Origin: Microcella pacifica
GTDB taxonomy: Bacteria; Actinomycetota; Actinomycetes; Actinomycetales; Microbacteriaceae
Assembly: GCF_009371975.2 (NCBI RefSeq)
Contig: NZ_VIKT02000006.1
Span: forward strand, 70,422-134,421
Length of the DNA stretch: 64,000 nt
Direction of reading: 5' to 3'
The position numbers and the translations under genes were made by a program. This document shows positions 29,303 through 38,671 of the stretch, piece after piece (positions within the stretch are counted from its first letter, which is position 1; each line of letters begins with the position of its first letter). Under the pieces are notes generated by a model, which was given only the letters and a program-made list of their open reading frames with translations, made no database searches and was not told where the DNA came from.

Positions 29303-30453
29303 GGGCGTACCTTTCTGCGCAGCGAGACGAGCACCGTCACGACGGCGACGAAGGCGAGCAGGATTCCGCCCGTGCTCGCGATGCCGATCCACCACGCGAT
29401 CGCCGCGGTCGTCGCGACCATCGCCGCTCCGGCGGGGCCGGAACCGCGCACGGCGTGGTGCGACCACCCCACGGCGAGGGCGACCGCGACGGACTGCAGC
29501 GCGAGCGCCGAGAAGTACACGGCGTCGGCGGGGGAGACGATGATGGCGGTCGAGGCGATGCCGAGCATCCCGATGCTGGCCCAGGCGACCACGCGCAGCT
29601 CGGGCCAACGGCGCAGCAGCAGCACCGACTGCGCGAGCAGTGCCGCGGCGCCGAGCGAGGCGACCGCGAAGCCCTGGCCCTGCCGCAGCACGCCCTCCTC
29701 GGCGAGCACAATGCCCACCGTCCACGCGACGACGACAAGGGTCAGCGCGGCGATGCCGAGGGCGATCGTCGCCCGGCGCTCGCGGCGCGACCACGGGCGG
29801 GTATCGGCTGGTGCGGTCACGAACAGCGGCAGGCCGGGCAGCCCGGAGACGCCGATGTTGCGCCCCTGCGCCTGGCCGCGCTCGATCATCTCGCGCTCGA
29901 TCTGCGCGCGAACCTCCAGCTCGCGGGCGACGCGCGCGTAGTGCGCACGGTCGGCGATGCCGAGCCCCACCGCGGCGGCCATGACGAACGCCGGCGAGAC
30001 GCCCGCGACCATGAGCGGCACGCCGAGGCCGACCCCGCCGATGCCCGCCCAGATGTGGGCGGCGAACGCGTCGACGTGCGGGCGGATGAGCACCGAGGTG
30101 GATGCGGCGGCCGCAGCCGCCGTCACGGTCACGATCGCGGCCGAGACCACGTCGAGAGTGCCGATCGGTCGAGCGGGGCCCACGTTGATGAGGGCGATGA
30201 TGCCCACCGTGGCGAGCGCGCTCGCCGTCGAGATGACGATCGTCGCGACCGCCGCCGTGCGGTCGAGCCGGTCGGCGCCGCGGCGGTTGTAGAGGGTGGC
30301 GAGCCCGACCGCGCCGAGCGCCACGGCGACCGAGGTGAGGGTCGAGCCGCCGGGCAGGGCGAGCGCCGAGACCCCCAGCCCCGCCGACCACAGCAGCAGC
30401 GCCGCGAACCAGATTCCCGCGACGGCGGGCGGCAGCAGCGGGGCGCGGGTCAC
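29299..30453 (-). CDS. Polytopic membrane protein of unknown function
   Basis: 384 residues with about ten hydrophobic segments in two groups (1-180 and 225-380) and a central cytoplasmic stretch rich in Arg/Glu (ELEVRAQIEREMIERGQ near residue 190). No catalytic or transport motif is recognised. The GTG start at 30453 is supported by TAGGGT 6 nt upstream. Confidence 0.75.
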   Translation of the reverse strand: MTRAPLLPPAVAGIWFAALLLWSAGLGVSALALPGGSTLTSVAVALGAVGLATLYNRRGADRLDRTAAVATIVISTASALATVGIIALINVGPARPIGTLDVVSAAIVTVTAAAAAASTSVLIRPHVDAFAAHIWAGIGGVGLGVPLMVAGVSPAFVMAAAVGLGIADRAHYARVARELEVRAQIEREMIERGQAQGRNIGVSGLPGLPLFVTAPADTRPWSRRERRATIALGIAALTLVVVAWTVGIVLAEEGVLRQGQGFAVASLGAAALLAQSVLLLRRWPELRVVAWASIGMLGIASTAIIVSPADAVYFSALALQSVAVALAVGWSHHAVRGSGPAGAAMVATTAAIAWWIGIASTGGILLAFVAVVTVLVSLRRKVRP

Positions 30454-30459
30454 CCCTCC

Positions 30460-30465
30460 ACCCTA
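30460..30465 (-). promoter_or_regulatory. -10 box of the membrane-protein pair (leaderless)
   Basis: TAGGGT on the minus strand lies 6 nt upstream of GTG 30453. Confidence 0.5.
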
Positions 30466-30499
30466 GGCTCTGCGTCGCGGAGGAGCGTGGTGCCGCGGC

Positions 30500-32203
30500 T
30501 CAGGCGACGAGGGCGCGCATGCCGGCTTCGAGCGCGGCGACCTCGGCCTGCGCGGCCGCACGGCGCTCGGTCACCGAGCCCTGCTCGCTCGACGCGTCGA
30601 TGTAGACCTTCACTTTGGGCTCGGTGCCGCTCGGCCGCACGATGACGCGGGCGCCGCCGTGCATCCAGAACCGCAGAATGTCGCCGGGCGGGTAGTCGCC
30701 GAAGCCGCGGATGAAGTCGTCGACCTCCCTCACCCGCACGCCGCCGATCTCGGCGGGCGCCTGCTCGCGCAGAGCCGACATGATCTGGCCGATGCGGCTC
30801 AGGTCGGTCACCCGCAGCGACACCTGGGCGCTCGCGAACGCCCCGAACAGAGCGTCGAAGTCGTTCTGGCGGTCGGTGAGGGTGCGGCCGGCCGCGGCGA
30901 GCTCGCCGACCATCGTGAGGAACTCGACCGAGGCCGAGATGCCGTCCTTGTCGCGCACGGTGCCCGGGTTCACGAGGTAGCCGAGCGCCTCCTCGTAGCC
31001 GAAGCGCAGGCGGGGGGTGCGCGAGATCCACTTGAAGCCCGTGAGCGTGTCGCGGTAGTCGAGGCCGTAGTGGCGCGCGATCGCACCGAGAGCAGGAGAG
31101 GAGACGAGGGATGCTGCGAGTGCGCCGTCCTGCCCCTCGCGCTGCAGACGCTCCGCGGCCCGCCATCCCAGCAGGGCGCCGACCTCGTTGCCACTGAGAC
31201 GCCGCCATCCGGCGCTGTCCGCCGTCGCCGACTCGGGGCGCGGCACGGCGACCGCGAGTCGGTCGGCGTCCGGGTCGTGCGCGATGATGAGCTCGGCGCC
31301 CGCGCGGTTCGCCGTGGCGATCGCGAGGTCGAGGGCACCCGGCTCCTCCGGGTTGGGGAACGACACGGTCGGGAAGCCGCCGTCGGGCTCCACCTGCTCG
31401 GCGACGACCGTCGGCTCGCCCAGGCCTGCGGCGGCGAAGACGCGCTGGGAGACCTCCCACCCGACGCCGTGCATCGGGGTGTACACGAAGGGCACAGCCA
31501 CAAAGGGTTCGCGCTGCTCGCCACCCGCGATCGCCGCCGTGCGCTCGACGTACGCGTCGAGCACGCTCTCGCCCGCCACCTCGAACTCGCTCGAACGGGG
31601 CAGGTCGCCCACGGCGACGCTGCGGGCCACCTCGAGGATCGCCTCGTGGATGAGCCCGTCGCTCGGCGGCACGATCTGCGCCCCCTGGTCGTCGTCGCCG
31701 AGGTACACCTTGTAGCCGTTGTCGCGCGGCGGGTTGTGGCTCGCCGTCACCATGACGCCCGCGCTCACGTCGAGATGGCGCACGGCGAAGGCCAGCACAG
31801 GGGTCGGCAGCATGCGCGGCAGAAGGGTCACCCGCACGCCCGCGCCCGCCATGATCTCGGCGCTGTCGCGCGCGAACACGTCGCTGTTGGTACGGCCGTC
31901 GAAGCCGATGACGACGCTCGGTGCGCCGCCCTCGGGGCGGTCCGCCCGGTCGAGGAGGAACCGCGCGAGCCCCGCGGCCGCCTGCGCGACGAGCACGCGG
32001 TTCATGCGGTTCGGCCCAGCGCCGAGCTCGCCGCGCAGCCCGGCCGTGCCGAACGCGAGCCGTGAGCCGAAGCGGTCGCGCAGCCCCGCGATCGCGGTCG
32101 CCTCGCCGAGCTCGGCGCCGTCGATGAGGGCTGCGAGCTCGTCTCGCGTGATCGGGTCAGGGTCTTGCGCGAGCCAGTTCTTGGCGTCGTCGAGGTGCGT
32201 CAT
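30500..32203 (-). CDS. Phosphosugar mutase (PmmB-like; probable phosphopentomutase/phosphoglucomutase)
   Basis: 567 residues of the alpha-D-phosphohexomutase superfamily with four domains. FGTAGLRG near residue 50, the phosphoserine loop TASHNPPRDNGYKVY near 155, the metal site DPDADR near 315 and the phosphate-binding RPSGTEPK near 530 are all intact. The PNP gene lies 11 nt upstream on the same strand. PNP releases ribose-1-phosphate, so ribose-1-phosphate to ribose-5-phosphate conversion is a likely job, as expected where no separate DeoB is seen; glucose or mannose phosphates are the alternative. Confidence 0.92.
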   Translation of the reverse strand: MTHLDDAKNWLAQDPDPITRDELAALIDGAELGEATAIAGLRDRFGSRLAFGTAGLRGELGAGPNRMNRVLVAQAAAGLARFLLDRADRPEGGAPSVVIGFDGRTNSDVFARDSAEIMAGAGVRVTLLPRMLPTPVLAFAVRHLDVSAGVMVTASHNPPRDNGYKVYLGDDDQGAQIVPPSDGLIHEAILEVARSVAVGDLPRSSEFEVAGESVLDAYVERTAAIAGGEQREPFVAVPFVYTPMHGVGWEVSQRVFAAAGLGEPTVVAEQVEPDGGFPTVSFPNPEEPGALDLAIATANRAGAELIIAHDPDADRLAVAVPRPESATADSAGWRRLSGNEVGALLGWRAAERLQREGQDGALAASLVSSPALGAIARHYGLDYRDTLTGFKWISRTPRLRFGYEEALGYLVNPGTVRDKDGISASVEFLTMVGELAAAGRTLTDRQNDFDALFGAFASAQVSLRVTDLSRIGQIMSALREQAPAEIGGVRVREVDDFIRGFGDYPPGDILRFWMHGGARVIVRPSGTEPKVKVYIDASSEQGSVTERRAAAQAEVAALEAGMRALVA

Positions 32204-32214
32204 GGTGCCCGGCC

Positions 32215-33051
32215 CTACAGTTCGGCCACGATGCGCGCGAGGAGGGCGCTGATCACCGGCTCAGCATCCCGACCTGCCTCGATGACCTCCTGGTGACTGA
32301 GCGGGTTCGGCGAGATGCCCGCCGCGAGGTTCGTGATGAGCGAGAGGCCCAGCACCTCCATACCCGCCTGGCGCGCGGCGATCGCCTCGAGCGCCGTCGA
32401 CATGCCCACGATGTGGCCGCCGAGCGTCTTCGCCATCTGCACTTCGGCGGGAGTCTCGTAATGCGGCCCGCGGTTCTGCACGTAGACGCCCTCGTCGAGG
32501 TCGGCGTCGACCGTGCGGGCGAGGTCGCGCAGCCGTTGCGAATAGAGGTCGGTCAGGTCGATGAAGGTGGCCCCCTCGAGGGGCGAGTCGCCCGTGAGGT
32601 TCAGGTGGTCGCTGATGAGCACGGGAGTGCCGGGGGTCCAGTGCGGCTTGATGCCTCCGGCGCCGTTCGTGAGGATCATCGTGGATGCTCCCGCCGCGGC
32701 CGCCGTGCGCACCGAGTGCACGACGCGCCGAACGCCGTGGCCCTCGTAGTAGTGGGTGCGGGCGCCGATGACGAGGGCGCGCTTGCCGCTCGGCAGCAGG
32801 ATCGAGCGCAGGGTGCCGACGTGGCCCTCGAGCGCGGGCTTCGAGAAGCCGGCGATGTCGGAGGCGGCGATCGTGTGCGTCGTCTCGCCGATGAGGTCGG
32901 CGGCCTTCGCCCAGCCGGAGCCGAGGGTGAGGGCGATGTCGTGGCGCTCGACGCCGGTAACCTCGGCGAGTTGCGCGGCAGCCTGGGCGGCGACCTCGAA
33001 CGGGTCGGCGGAGGGGTCGTCGAGAGGGTTGTGCGGTGCGTGGTGGGACAT
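32215..33051 (-). CDS. deoD: Purine nucleoside phosphorylase (trimeric PunA type)
   Basis: 278 residues, the size of high-molecular-weight trimeric PNPs. LTLGSGWAK near residue 43 is the phosphate loop, GRTHYYEGH (here GARTHYYEGHGVRRVVHSVR) near 95 contacts phosphate and ribose, and the LTNGAGGI and MSTALEAIAA segments follow near 130 and 215. It phosphorolyses inosine and guanosine to base plus ribose-1-phosphate, completing the route from adenosine through Add. TACCAT lies 6 nt upstream of ATG 33051. The symbol follows the M. tuberculosis naming. Confidence 0.93.
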   Translation of the reverse strand: MSHHAPHNPLDDPSADPFEVAAQAAAQLAEVTGVERHDIALTLGSGWAKAADLIGETTHTIAASDIAGFSKPALEGHVGTLRSILLPSGKRALVIGARTHYYEGHGVRRVVHSVRTAAAAGASTMILTNGAGGIKPHWTPGTPVLISDHLNLTGDSPLEGATFIDLTDLYSQRLRDLARTVDADLDEGVYVQNRGPHYETPAEVQMAKTLGGHIVGMSTALEAIAARQAGMEVLGLSLITNLAAGISPNPLSHQEVIEAGRDAEPVISALLARIVAEL

Positions 33052-33057
33052 GCCCTC

Positions 33058-33063
33058 ATGGTA
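33058..33063 (-). promoter_or_regulatory. -10 box of the PNP-mutase operon (leaderless)
   Basis: TACCAT on the minus strand is 6 nt upstream of ATG 33051. Confidence 0.5.
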
Positions 33064-33147
33064 GTGATGCGCGGGTGAGCGGGGCTGTGCTCAGTCGCGC
33101 GCGTTCGCGCAGGCGGTGCTGAACGAGAGACGCCGGATGCTCGGTGC

Positions 33148-33153
33148 CACAAT
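33148..33153 (+). promoter_or_regulatory. Possible -10 box of lpdA
   Basis: CACAAT is 6 nt upstream of ATG 33160. A GGAG follows too close to the start (2-3 nt) to be an ideal ribosome-binding site. Confidence 0.35.
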
Positions 33154-33159
33154 GGAGCA

Positions 33160-34599
33160 ATGGCTACTTCCTTCGACCGCACGCAGCGCATCGTCGTCCT
33201 GGGCGGGGGCCCCGGCGGCTACGAGGCGGCCCTCACGGGCGCGCAGCTCGGCGCCGACGTCACCCTCATCGAGCGCGTCGGCGTCGGAGGCGCCGCCGTG
33301 CTCACCGACGTCGTCCCCTCCAAGACGCTCATTGCCACGGCCGACGCCGCCACCGCGATCTCCGACGCCACCGACCTGGGCGTGCAGTTCTTCGCGCGCG
33401 GCGAGTCGGGCCGCGCGTCCAAGCCCGAGGTCGCCGTCAACCTCACGCAGGTCAACCAGCGGCTGCTGCGGCTCGCGCAGGACCAGTCCGACGACATGCG
33501 CGAGCAGCTGGAGGCCGCGGGCGTGCGCATCATCATCGGCGACGGGCGCCTCGAGGGGCCGCAGCGCGTCGTCGTCTCGGCCGGGAGCGGCAGCAAGCGC
33601 AAGGACTTCGACCAGTGCGACGCCGACACCGTCGTCGTCGCCGTCGGGGCGTCACCGCGCGAGCTGCCGACCGCGAAGCCGGATGGCGAGCGCATCCTCA
33701 CCTGGACTCAGCTCTACGGGCTGCCCGACGTGCCCGAGCACCTCATCGTCGTCGGTTCGGGCGTGACGGGCGCCGAGTTCGCCTCGGCGTACACGGCGCT
33801 CGGCGCGAAGGTCACGCTCGTCTCGAGCCGTGACCAGGTCCTGCCGGGGGAGGACGCCGATGCGGCCGCCCTCATCGAGGCGGTGTTCCGCCGCAACGGC
33901 ATGACGCTGCTCGCCAACTCGCGCGCCCAGTCGGTCGTCAACACGGGCGAGGGCGTCACCGTGACGCTCACCGACGGCGAGACGCTCGAGGCCTCGCACG
34001 TGCTCATGGCCGTCGGCTCGGTGCCCAACACGGCTGGCATCGGCCTGGAGGAGGCGGGCGTGCAACTCACCGACTCGGGGCACGTGAAGGTCAACCGGGT
34101 GGCGCGCACCTCCATGCCGAGCGTGTACGCGGTCGGCGACTGCTCCGACTCGCTGCCGCTCGCCTCGGTCGCGTCGATGCAGGGCCGCACGGCGGTGTAC
34201 CACGCGATGGGTGACGCGGTCACGCCGATCAAGCTGCGGAACGTGACATCCAACATCTTCACGTCGCCCGAGATCGCGACCGTGGGGTTCTCGCAGAAGC
34301 AGATCGAGGACGGCGAGACGCGCGGCATCGTGCACAAGCTCATGCTCGAGACGAACCCGCGCGCGAAGATGCAGGGCGTCACCGACGGCTTCATCAAGCT
34401 GATCGCCGCGAAGACCTCGGGCACCGTCATCGGCGGGGTCGTGGTGGGCCCGCGGGCCTCCGAGCTCATCCTGCCGATCGCCCTCGCGGTCGAGCACCGG
34501 CTCACGGTGGACCAGCTCGCGCGCGCCTACAGCGTGTACCCCTCCCTCTCGGGCGGCATCACGGATGCTGCGCGCGCGATGCACGTCGCCCGCGAGTAG
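33160..34599 (+). CDS. lpdA: NAD(P)H quinone/dye reductase, LpdA type
   Basis: 479 residues of the pyridine nucleotide-disulfide oxidoreductase family. FAD motif VVLGGGPGGYEAA near residue 12, NAD(P) motif VVGSGVTGAEFAS near 195, second FAD motif YAVGDC near 325, and a C-terminal dimerisation domain. The redox CXXXXC of true lipoamide dehydrogenases is missing: the helix reads GGAAVLTDVVPSK. M. tuberculosis LpdA (Rv3303c) shows the same loss and works as a quinone reductase. Stands alone on the plus strand, divergent from the PNP operon. Confidence 0.92.
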   Translation: MATSFDRTQRIVVLGGGPGGYEAALTGAQLGADVTLIERVGVGGAAVLTDVVPSKTLIATADAATAISDATDLGVQFFARGESGRASKPEVAVNLTQVNQRLLRLAQDQSDDMREQLEAAGVRIIIGDGRLEGPQRVVVSAGSGSKRKDFDQCDADTVVVAVGASPRELPTAKPDGERILTWTQLYGLPDVPEHLIVVGSGVTGAEFASAYTALGAKVTLVSSRDQVLPGEDADAAALIEAVFRRNGMTLLANSRAQSVVNTGEGVTVTLTDGETLEASHVLMAVGSVPNTAGIGLEEAGVQLTDSGHVKVNRVARTSMPSVYAVGDCSDSLPLASVASMQGRTAVYHAMGDAVTPIKLRNVTSNIFTSPEIATVGFSQKQIEDGETRGIVHKLMLETNPRAKMQGVTDGFIKLIAAKTSGTVIGGVVVGPRASELILPIALAVEHRLTVDQLARAYSVYPSLSGGITDAARAMHVARE

Positions 34600-34635
34600 C
34601 GCACTCCGCGCTGCGGGGTGGCTCGGCGCGGCGGC

Positions 34636-36414
34636 CTACGCGTCGGCGATGGTGAGCAGCACGTGCCCGCCCGCGACGGTCTCGCCGACCGAGACGCCGA
34701 TCGAGCTGACCGTGCCGTCCTTGTGCGCGGTCATCGGCTGCTCCATCTTCATAGCCTCGAGCACGACCACGAGGTCGCCCGCCACCACGTGGTCCCCTTC
34801 CGTCACGGCGAGCTTCACGACGGTCGCCTGCATGGGGCTCGCGACGGCGTCGCCGCCGGCGGCCGCCGCCACGCCGACGCCCGTGCGGCGCTTGGGCGGT
34901 GCCGCGAGGGCGGTCGCGGTGCGGGATGCTCCGCTCGGCATGAGCGTCTCCGGCAGTGACACTTCCAGCCGCTTGCCGCCGACCTCGACGACCACGGTGT
35001 GCCGCGGTGCGGGCTCGGCGGTCGGCTCGGCGAGCGAGCCGCTCCAGGGCTCGAGCTGGTTGTCGAACTCCGTCTCGATCCAGCGCGTGAAGACGGTGAA
35101 CGGGGCGCCGTCGGCGGGCGCGAAGGCCGGGTCGTCGACGATCGCGCGGTGGAAGGGCAGCACGGTGGGCAGGCCGGCCACCTCGAACTCGGCGAGGGCC
35201 CTGCGGGAGCGCTCGAGGGCATCCTCACGCGTCTTGCCGGTGACGATGAGCTTGGCGAGCAGCGAGTCGAACGCGCCCGAGATGACGTCGCCGGTCGTGA
35301 CACCCGAGTCGACGCGCACTCCGGGGCCGCCGGGGAAGCGCAGGGCGTGCACGGGGCCCGGCATGGGCATGAAGTTCAGCCCGGGGTCCTCCCCGTTGAT
35401 GCGGAACTCGATTGAGTGCCCGCGGGCGACGGGGTCGTCGTAGCCGATCTCCTCACCTTCGGCGAGGCGGAACTGCTCGCGCACGAGGTCGATGCCCGTG
35501 ACCTCCTCCGAGACGGGGTGCTCCACCTGGAGGCGCGTGTTGACCTCGAGGAACGAGACGGTACCGTCGGAGCCGATGAGGAACTCGCACGTGCCGGCAC
35601 CGAGGTAGCCGACCTCGCGCAGGATCGCCTTCGACGACGAGTACAGCAACGACGTCTGCTCCTCGGTGAGGAACGGCGCGGGCGCCTCCTCGACGAGCTT
35701 CTGGTGGCGGCGCTGCAGGGAGCAGTCGCGCGTGGAGATGACGACGACGTTCCCGTGCGCGTCGGCGAGGCACTGGGTCTCGACGTGGCGCGGCTTGTCG
35801 AGGTACTTCTCGACGAAGCACTCCCCGCGGCCGAAGGCTGCGACGGCCTCGCGGGTGGCCGAGTCGAACTGCTCGGCGACCTCCTCGCGCGTGCGGGCGA
35901 CCTTGAGGCCGCGGCCGCCGCCTCCGAACGCGGCCTTGATGGCGACGGGCAGGCCGTGCTCGTCGACGAACGCGAGCACCTCATCGGCGCCGCTCACGGG
36001 GTTGAGCGTGCCGGGCGCCAGGGGCGCACCGACTTTCTCGGCGATGTGCCGCGCGCTCACCTTGTCGCCGAGCTTCTCGATCGCCTCGGGGCTGGGCCCG
36101 ATCCAGATGAGCCCGGCGTCGATGACGGCGCGCGCGAAGTCGGCGTTCTCGGCGAGGAAGCCGTAGCCGGGGTGCACGGCGTCGGCGCCCGAGCGGCGGG
36201 CGACGCTGAGGATCTTGTCGACGACGAGGTACGTCTCGGCGCTCGTCGACCCGCCGAGGGCGTACGCCTCGTCGGCGAGGCGCACGTGCCGGGCATCCCG
36301 ATCCTGGTCGGCGTAGACGGCGACCGTGCCGAGACCGGCGTCGCGGGCGGCGCGGATGACGCGGACGGCGATTTCGCCGCGATTGGCGATGAGAACCTTG
36401 CTGATGCGGGCCAT
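34636..36414 (-). CDS. accA3: Acyl-CoA carboxylase alpha chain (biotin carboxylase plus biotin carrier)
   Basis: 592 residues. An N-terminal biotin carboxylase (1-450) with [13 protein letters not shown], the ATP-grasp loop [13 protein letters not shown] near 170, and the catalytic [14 protein letters not shown] near 290 is followed by a linker and a C-terminal biotinyl domain with the biotin lysine in [10 protein letters not shown] near 553. It carboxylates biotin for acetyl- or propionyl-CoA carboxylation with the beta chain at 42499 and epsilon at 42245. TAGGCT lies 8 nt upstream of the ATG, with GAGGG between. Biotinylated by the BirA at 52482. Confidence 0.95.
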   Translation of the reverse strand: MARISKVLIANRGEIAVRVIRAARDAGLGTVAVYADQDRDARHVRLADEAYALGGSTSAETYLVVDKILSVARRSGADAVHPGYGFLAENADFARAVIDAGLIWIGPSPEAIEKLGDKVSARHIAEKVGAPLAPGTLNPVSGADEVLAFVDEHGLPVAIKAAFGGGGRGLKVARTREEVAEQFDSATREAVAAFGRGECFVEKYLDKPRHVETQCLADAHGNVVVISTRDCSLQRRHQKLVEEAPAPFLTEEQTSLLYSSSKAILREVGYLGAGTCEFLIGSDGTVSFLEVNTRLQVEHPVSEEVTGIDLVREQFRLAEGEEIGYDDPVARGHSIEFRINGEDPGLNFMPMPGPVHALRFPGGPGVRVDSGVTTGDVISGAFDSLLAKLIVTGKTREDALERSRRALAEFEVAGLPTVLPFHRAIVDDPAFAPADGAPFTVFTRWIETEFDNQLEPWSGSLAEPTAEPAPRHTVVVEVGGKRLEVSLPETLMPSGASRTATALAAPPKRRTGVGVAAAAGGDAVASPMQATVVKLAVTEGDHVVAGDLVVVLEAMKMEQPMTAHKDGTVSSIGVSVGETVAGGHVLLTIADA

Positions 36415-36512
36415 GATCCCTCAGCCTATTGCCGGGCGGGGCGCCGCGGTTTGGGCATGGTCCACAAAAGGATGCGCGAGCACTTGGCGACTACGCTGCG
36501 CGAGTCGACGGC

Positions 36513-37172
36513 TCAGCGGTTCCAGAGCTCCGTCCAGCGCCCGCCGAGCTCGTGCACGAGTCGGCGCAGCAGGGGGATCGACAGCCCGACCACCGTGTGC
36601 GGGTCGCCCTCGATGCGGTCGATGAATCCGGCCCCGCGCGCGTCGATCGTGAACGCTCCGGCGACTTTCAGCGGCTCGCCGGTAGCGATGTAGGCGTCGA
36701 TCTCGTACGTCTCGATGTCGTCGGCGAAGTGCACGACGGCACGGGATGCTCGGCCCACCGCCGCACGCACCGCACCGCCGCGGTGGTCGATGAGCCAGTG
36801 GCCCGAGTGCAGCACCCCGCTGCGCCCGCGCTGCTGCAGCCACCGCTCGCGGGCGATGTGCGGCTCGTGGGGCTTGCCGTAGATGGTGCCGTCGAGCTCG
36901 AAGGCCGAGTCGCCGCCGAAGAGGAAGCCGTCGAGGTCGACCGGTTCGAGGCCGGCGGCGGCGAGCACCTCGGGATCGAGGACGGCCTCGCACTTGAGCC
37001 GGGCGAGCAGCTGCACGAGCTCGGCTGGCTCGAGGGCGCGGCCCGTGCGCGCCTCCGCCTCGGCCACGGCGGCCTCCTCGTCGACGCCCGGTGCGATCGC
37101 GACGGGCTCGATACCCGCAGCGCGGAGGGTGGCGAGGCGGGCCGGGGAGGTGGAGGCGAGGTACAGGCGCAC
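36513..37172 (-). CDS. maf: Maf-family nucleoside triphosphate pyrophosphatase
   Basis: 219 residues. LYLASTSPARLATLRAAGI at the N-terminus is the Maf phosphate-binding start, GGDSAFELDG near residue 90 supplies the catalytic Asp, and the GKPHEPHIARERW segment follows. The C-terminal GDPHTVVGLSIPLLRRLV is typical. Maf proteins hydrolyse non-canonical or modified NTPs. GTG 37172 is chosen because the conserved VRLYLAS starts there and TAGCAT is 7 nt upstream; GTG 37190 would add six residues. In actinobacteria maf usually lies next to the acyl-CoA carboxylase genes; here accE/accD are 5 kb away. Confidence 0.9.
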   Translation of the reverse strand: MRLYLASTSPARLATLRAAGIEPVAIAPGVDEEAAVAEAEARTGRALEPAELVQLLARLKCEAVLDPEVLAAAGLEPVDLDGFLFGGDSAFELDGTIYGKPHEPHIARERWLQQRGRSGVLHSGHWLIDHRGGAVRAAVGRASRAVVHFADDIETYEIDAYIATGEPLKVAGAFTIDARGAGFIDRIEGDPHTVVGLSIPLLRRLVHELGGRWTELWNR

Positions 37173-37179
37173 CCTGCCG

Positions 37180-37185
37180 ATGCTA
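37180..37185 (-). promoter_or_regulatory. -10 box of maf (leaderless)
   Basis: TAGCAT on the minus strand lies 7 nt upstream of GTG 37172. Confidence 0.45.
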
Positions 37186-37298
37186 CGCACCTGGGCGAAC
37201 CCTCACACTCGATCGCCCCCGAGTTGCGCTGGCCTCGTAGGCTGGTGGGATTGGCTGAACAGCGTGGATCGAGAAGCGCAGCGTGGGTGAGGAGCACT

Positions 37299-38528
37299 GT
37301 GGGAGAGAATGCAGGCCGTGACGTCGAGCTGACGCTCGAGCGCATGGCGCACGGCGGTGTCGCCGTCGGGCGCCTCGATGGCCGCGTCGTGTTCGTGAGC
37401 GACGCGATCCCGGGCGAGACGGTTCGAGCGCGCATCAGCGACGACCGCAAGAAGAGCTTCTGGCGCGCCGACACGGTGGAGGTGCTCGAGCCGAGCGAGC
37501 ATCGTCGACCCCACGTGTGGAGCGCGGCCGGCATCGAGAACCCGCCGGGTCGCCGTGCGGGCGGCGCCGAGTTCGGCCACATCGCACTCGCTCATCAGCG
37601 CGAGCTCAAGCGCGGCATCCTCGTCGAGGCCCTGCAGCGCATGGCCGGCCTCGAGGTCGATGTCGAGGTGGAGGCTCTGCCCGGGGACGACGATCGTGGC
37701 GGTCTCGGCTGGCGCACGCGCATCCGCCTGCACGTGGACGAGGAGGGCCGGTTGGGGCCCATGGCGGCGCGCTCGCACACGGTGATCCCGGTGACGGATG
37801 CTCCGCTCGCGACCGACGCGGTGCAGGCCGCGACGCCGTTCGAGGAGCGCTTCTCGGGGTTCGACACCGTCGATGTGCTCGTGCCGAACGGCTCGGACGC
37901 GCGGCTCGTCATCGGCGAGCAGAAGCCGACGGTCATCCACGAGCGCGTCGGTGACCGTTCCTTCGCGCTCGACGACACCGGGTTCTGGCAGGTGCACCGC
38001 GAGGCTCCGGCGACGCTCACGCGCGCCGTGCAGGACGCCGTGGACGTCGAGCTGTTCGACCCTCGGGCGGGGAACCTCGACCTGTACGGCGGGGTGGGTC
38101 TGCTCGCAGCGGCGGTCGCCGACCGTTTCGGCCCCTCGACGCGCATCACGAGCGTCGAGGCCGACCCGCGCGCGACCGATCACGCCTCGGAGAACCTCGC
38201 CGAGTGGCTGGGTGCCGGCGCCGAGTCGGGCCGCGTCGACCGCTGGCTGCGGGCGCTGCAGGAGCGCACCGCGGGAGACCGTTCGCCGCTCGACGGCGCG
38301 ACTGTCGTGCTCGACCCGCCGCGGTCGGGTGCGGGTGTCGACGTCATGGCCGCTCTCGGTCGGCTGGCTCCCGCGCAACTCGTGTACGTGGCGTGCGATC
38401 CGGTGGCGCTCGCACGGGATGTCGCTCTCGCCGAGGCGCACGGCTACCGGCTGGCGCGCATCCGGGCCTTCGATCTGTTCCCGCACACGCACCACGTCGA
38501 GGCTGTCGCGACGCTCATTCGGGACTGA
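37299..38528 (+). CDS. TRAM-domain RNA (uracil-C5) methyltransferase, cluster-less type
   Basis: 409 residues. A TRAM domain (about 5-60, ERMAHGGVAVGRLDGRVVFV) precedes a TrmA/RlmD-type SAM methyltransferase: FWQVHREAPATL near 230, motif I LDLYGGVGLLA near 262, VLDPPRSGAG near 338 and the nucleophile Cys in VYVACDP near 364. The four cysteines that hold a [4Fe-4S] cluster in RlmD are absent; the equivalent stretch reads HRRPHVWSAAGIENPPG. GTG 37299 has GAGGAG 4 nt upstream; GTG 37287 is an alternative. Target, rRNA or tRNA uridine, is not determined. Confidence 0.88.
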   Translation: MGENAGRDVELTLERMAHGGVAVGRLDGRVVFVSDAIPGETVRARISDDRKKSFWRADTVEVLEPSEHRRPHVWSAAGIENPPGRRAGGAEFGHIALAHQRELKRGILVEALQRMAGLEVDVEVEALPGDDDRGGLGWRTRIRLHVDEEGRLGPMAARSHTVIPVTDAPLATDAVQAATPFEERFSGFDTVDVLVPNGSDARLVIGEQKPTVIHERVGDRSFALDDTGFWQVHREAPATLTRAVQDAVDVELFDPRAGNLDLYGGVGLLAAAVADRFGPSTRITSVEADPRATDHASENLAEWLGAGAESGRVDRWLRALQERTAGDRSPLDGATVVLDPPRSGAGVDVMAALGRLAPAQLVYVACDPVALARDVALAEAHGYRLARIRAFDLFPHTHHVEAVATLIRD

Positions 38529-38602
38529 TTCGGTTTCATCATTCTTGCGCGGTGTTCGCCCTTCGGGCGCGCCGTGCCCCGAGGGAGGCGGCCCCCTGCC
38601 GC

Positions 38603-38608
38603 TACGAT
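38603..38608 (+). promoter_or_regulatory. -10 box of the signalling operon
   Basis: TACGAT fits TANNNT and would start an mRNA near 38615 with a leader of about 57 nt before ATG 38672. No clear ribosome-binding site is seen near the ATG. Confidence 0.4.
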
Positions 38609-38671
38609 GAAGGCAGCAGAGCACCCGATCGTCCCCCACCGGAGTGCGCTGAGCACTGATCCCGACAGAAG

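Noticed and set aside
33280-33330. Loss of the CXXXXC disulfide in LpdA as a decayed gene
   Set aside because: The same loss is known for the functional mycobacterial LpdA quinone reductase; all cofactor motifs are intact.
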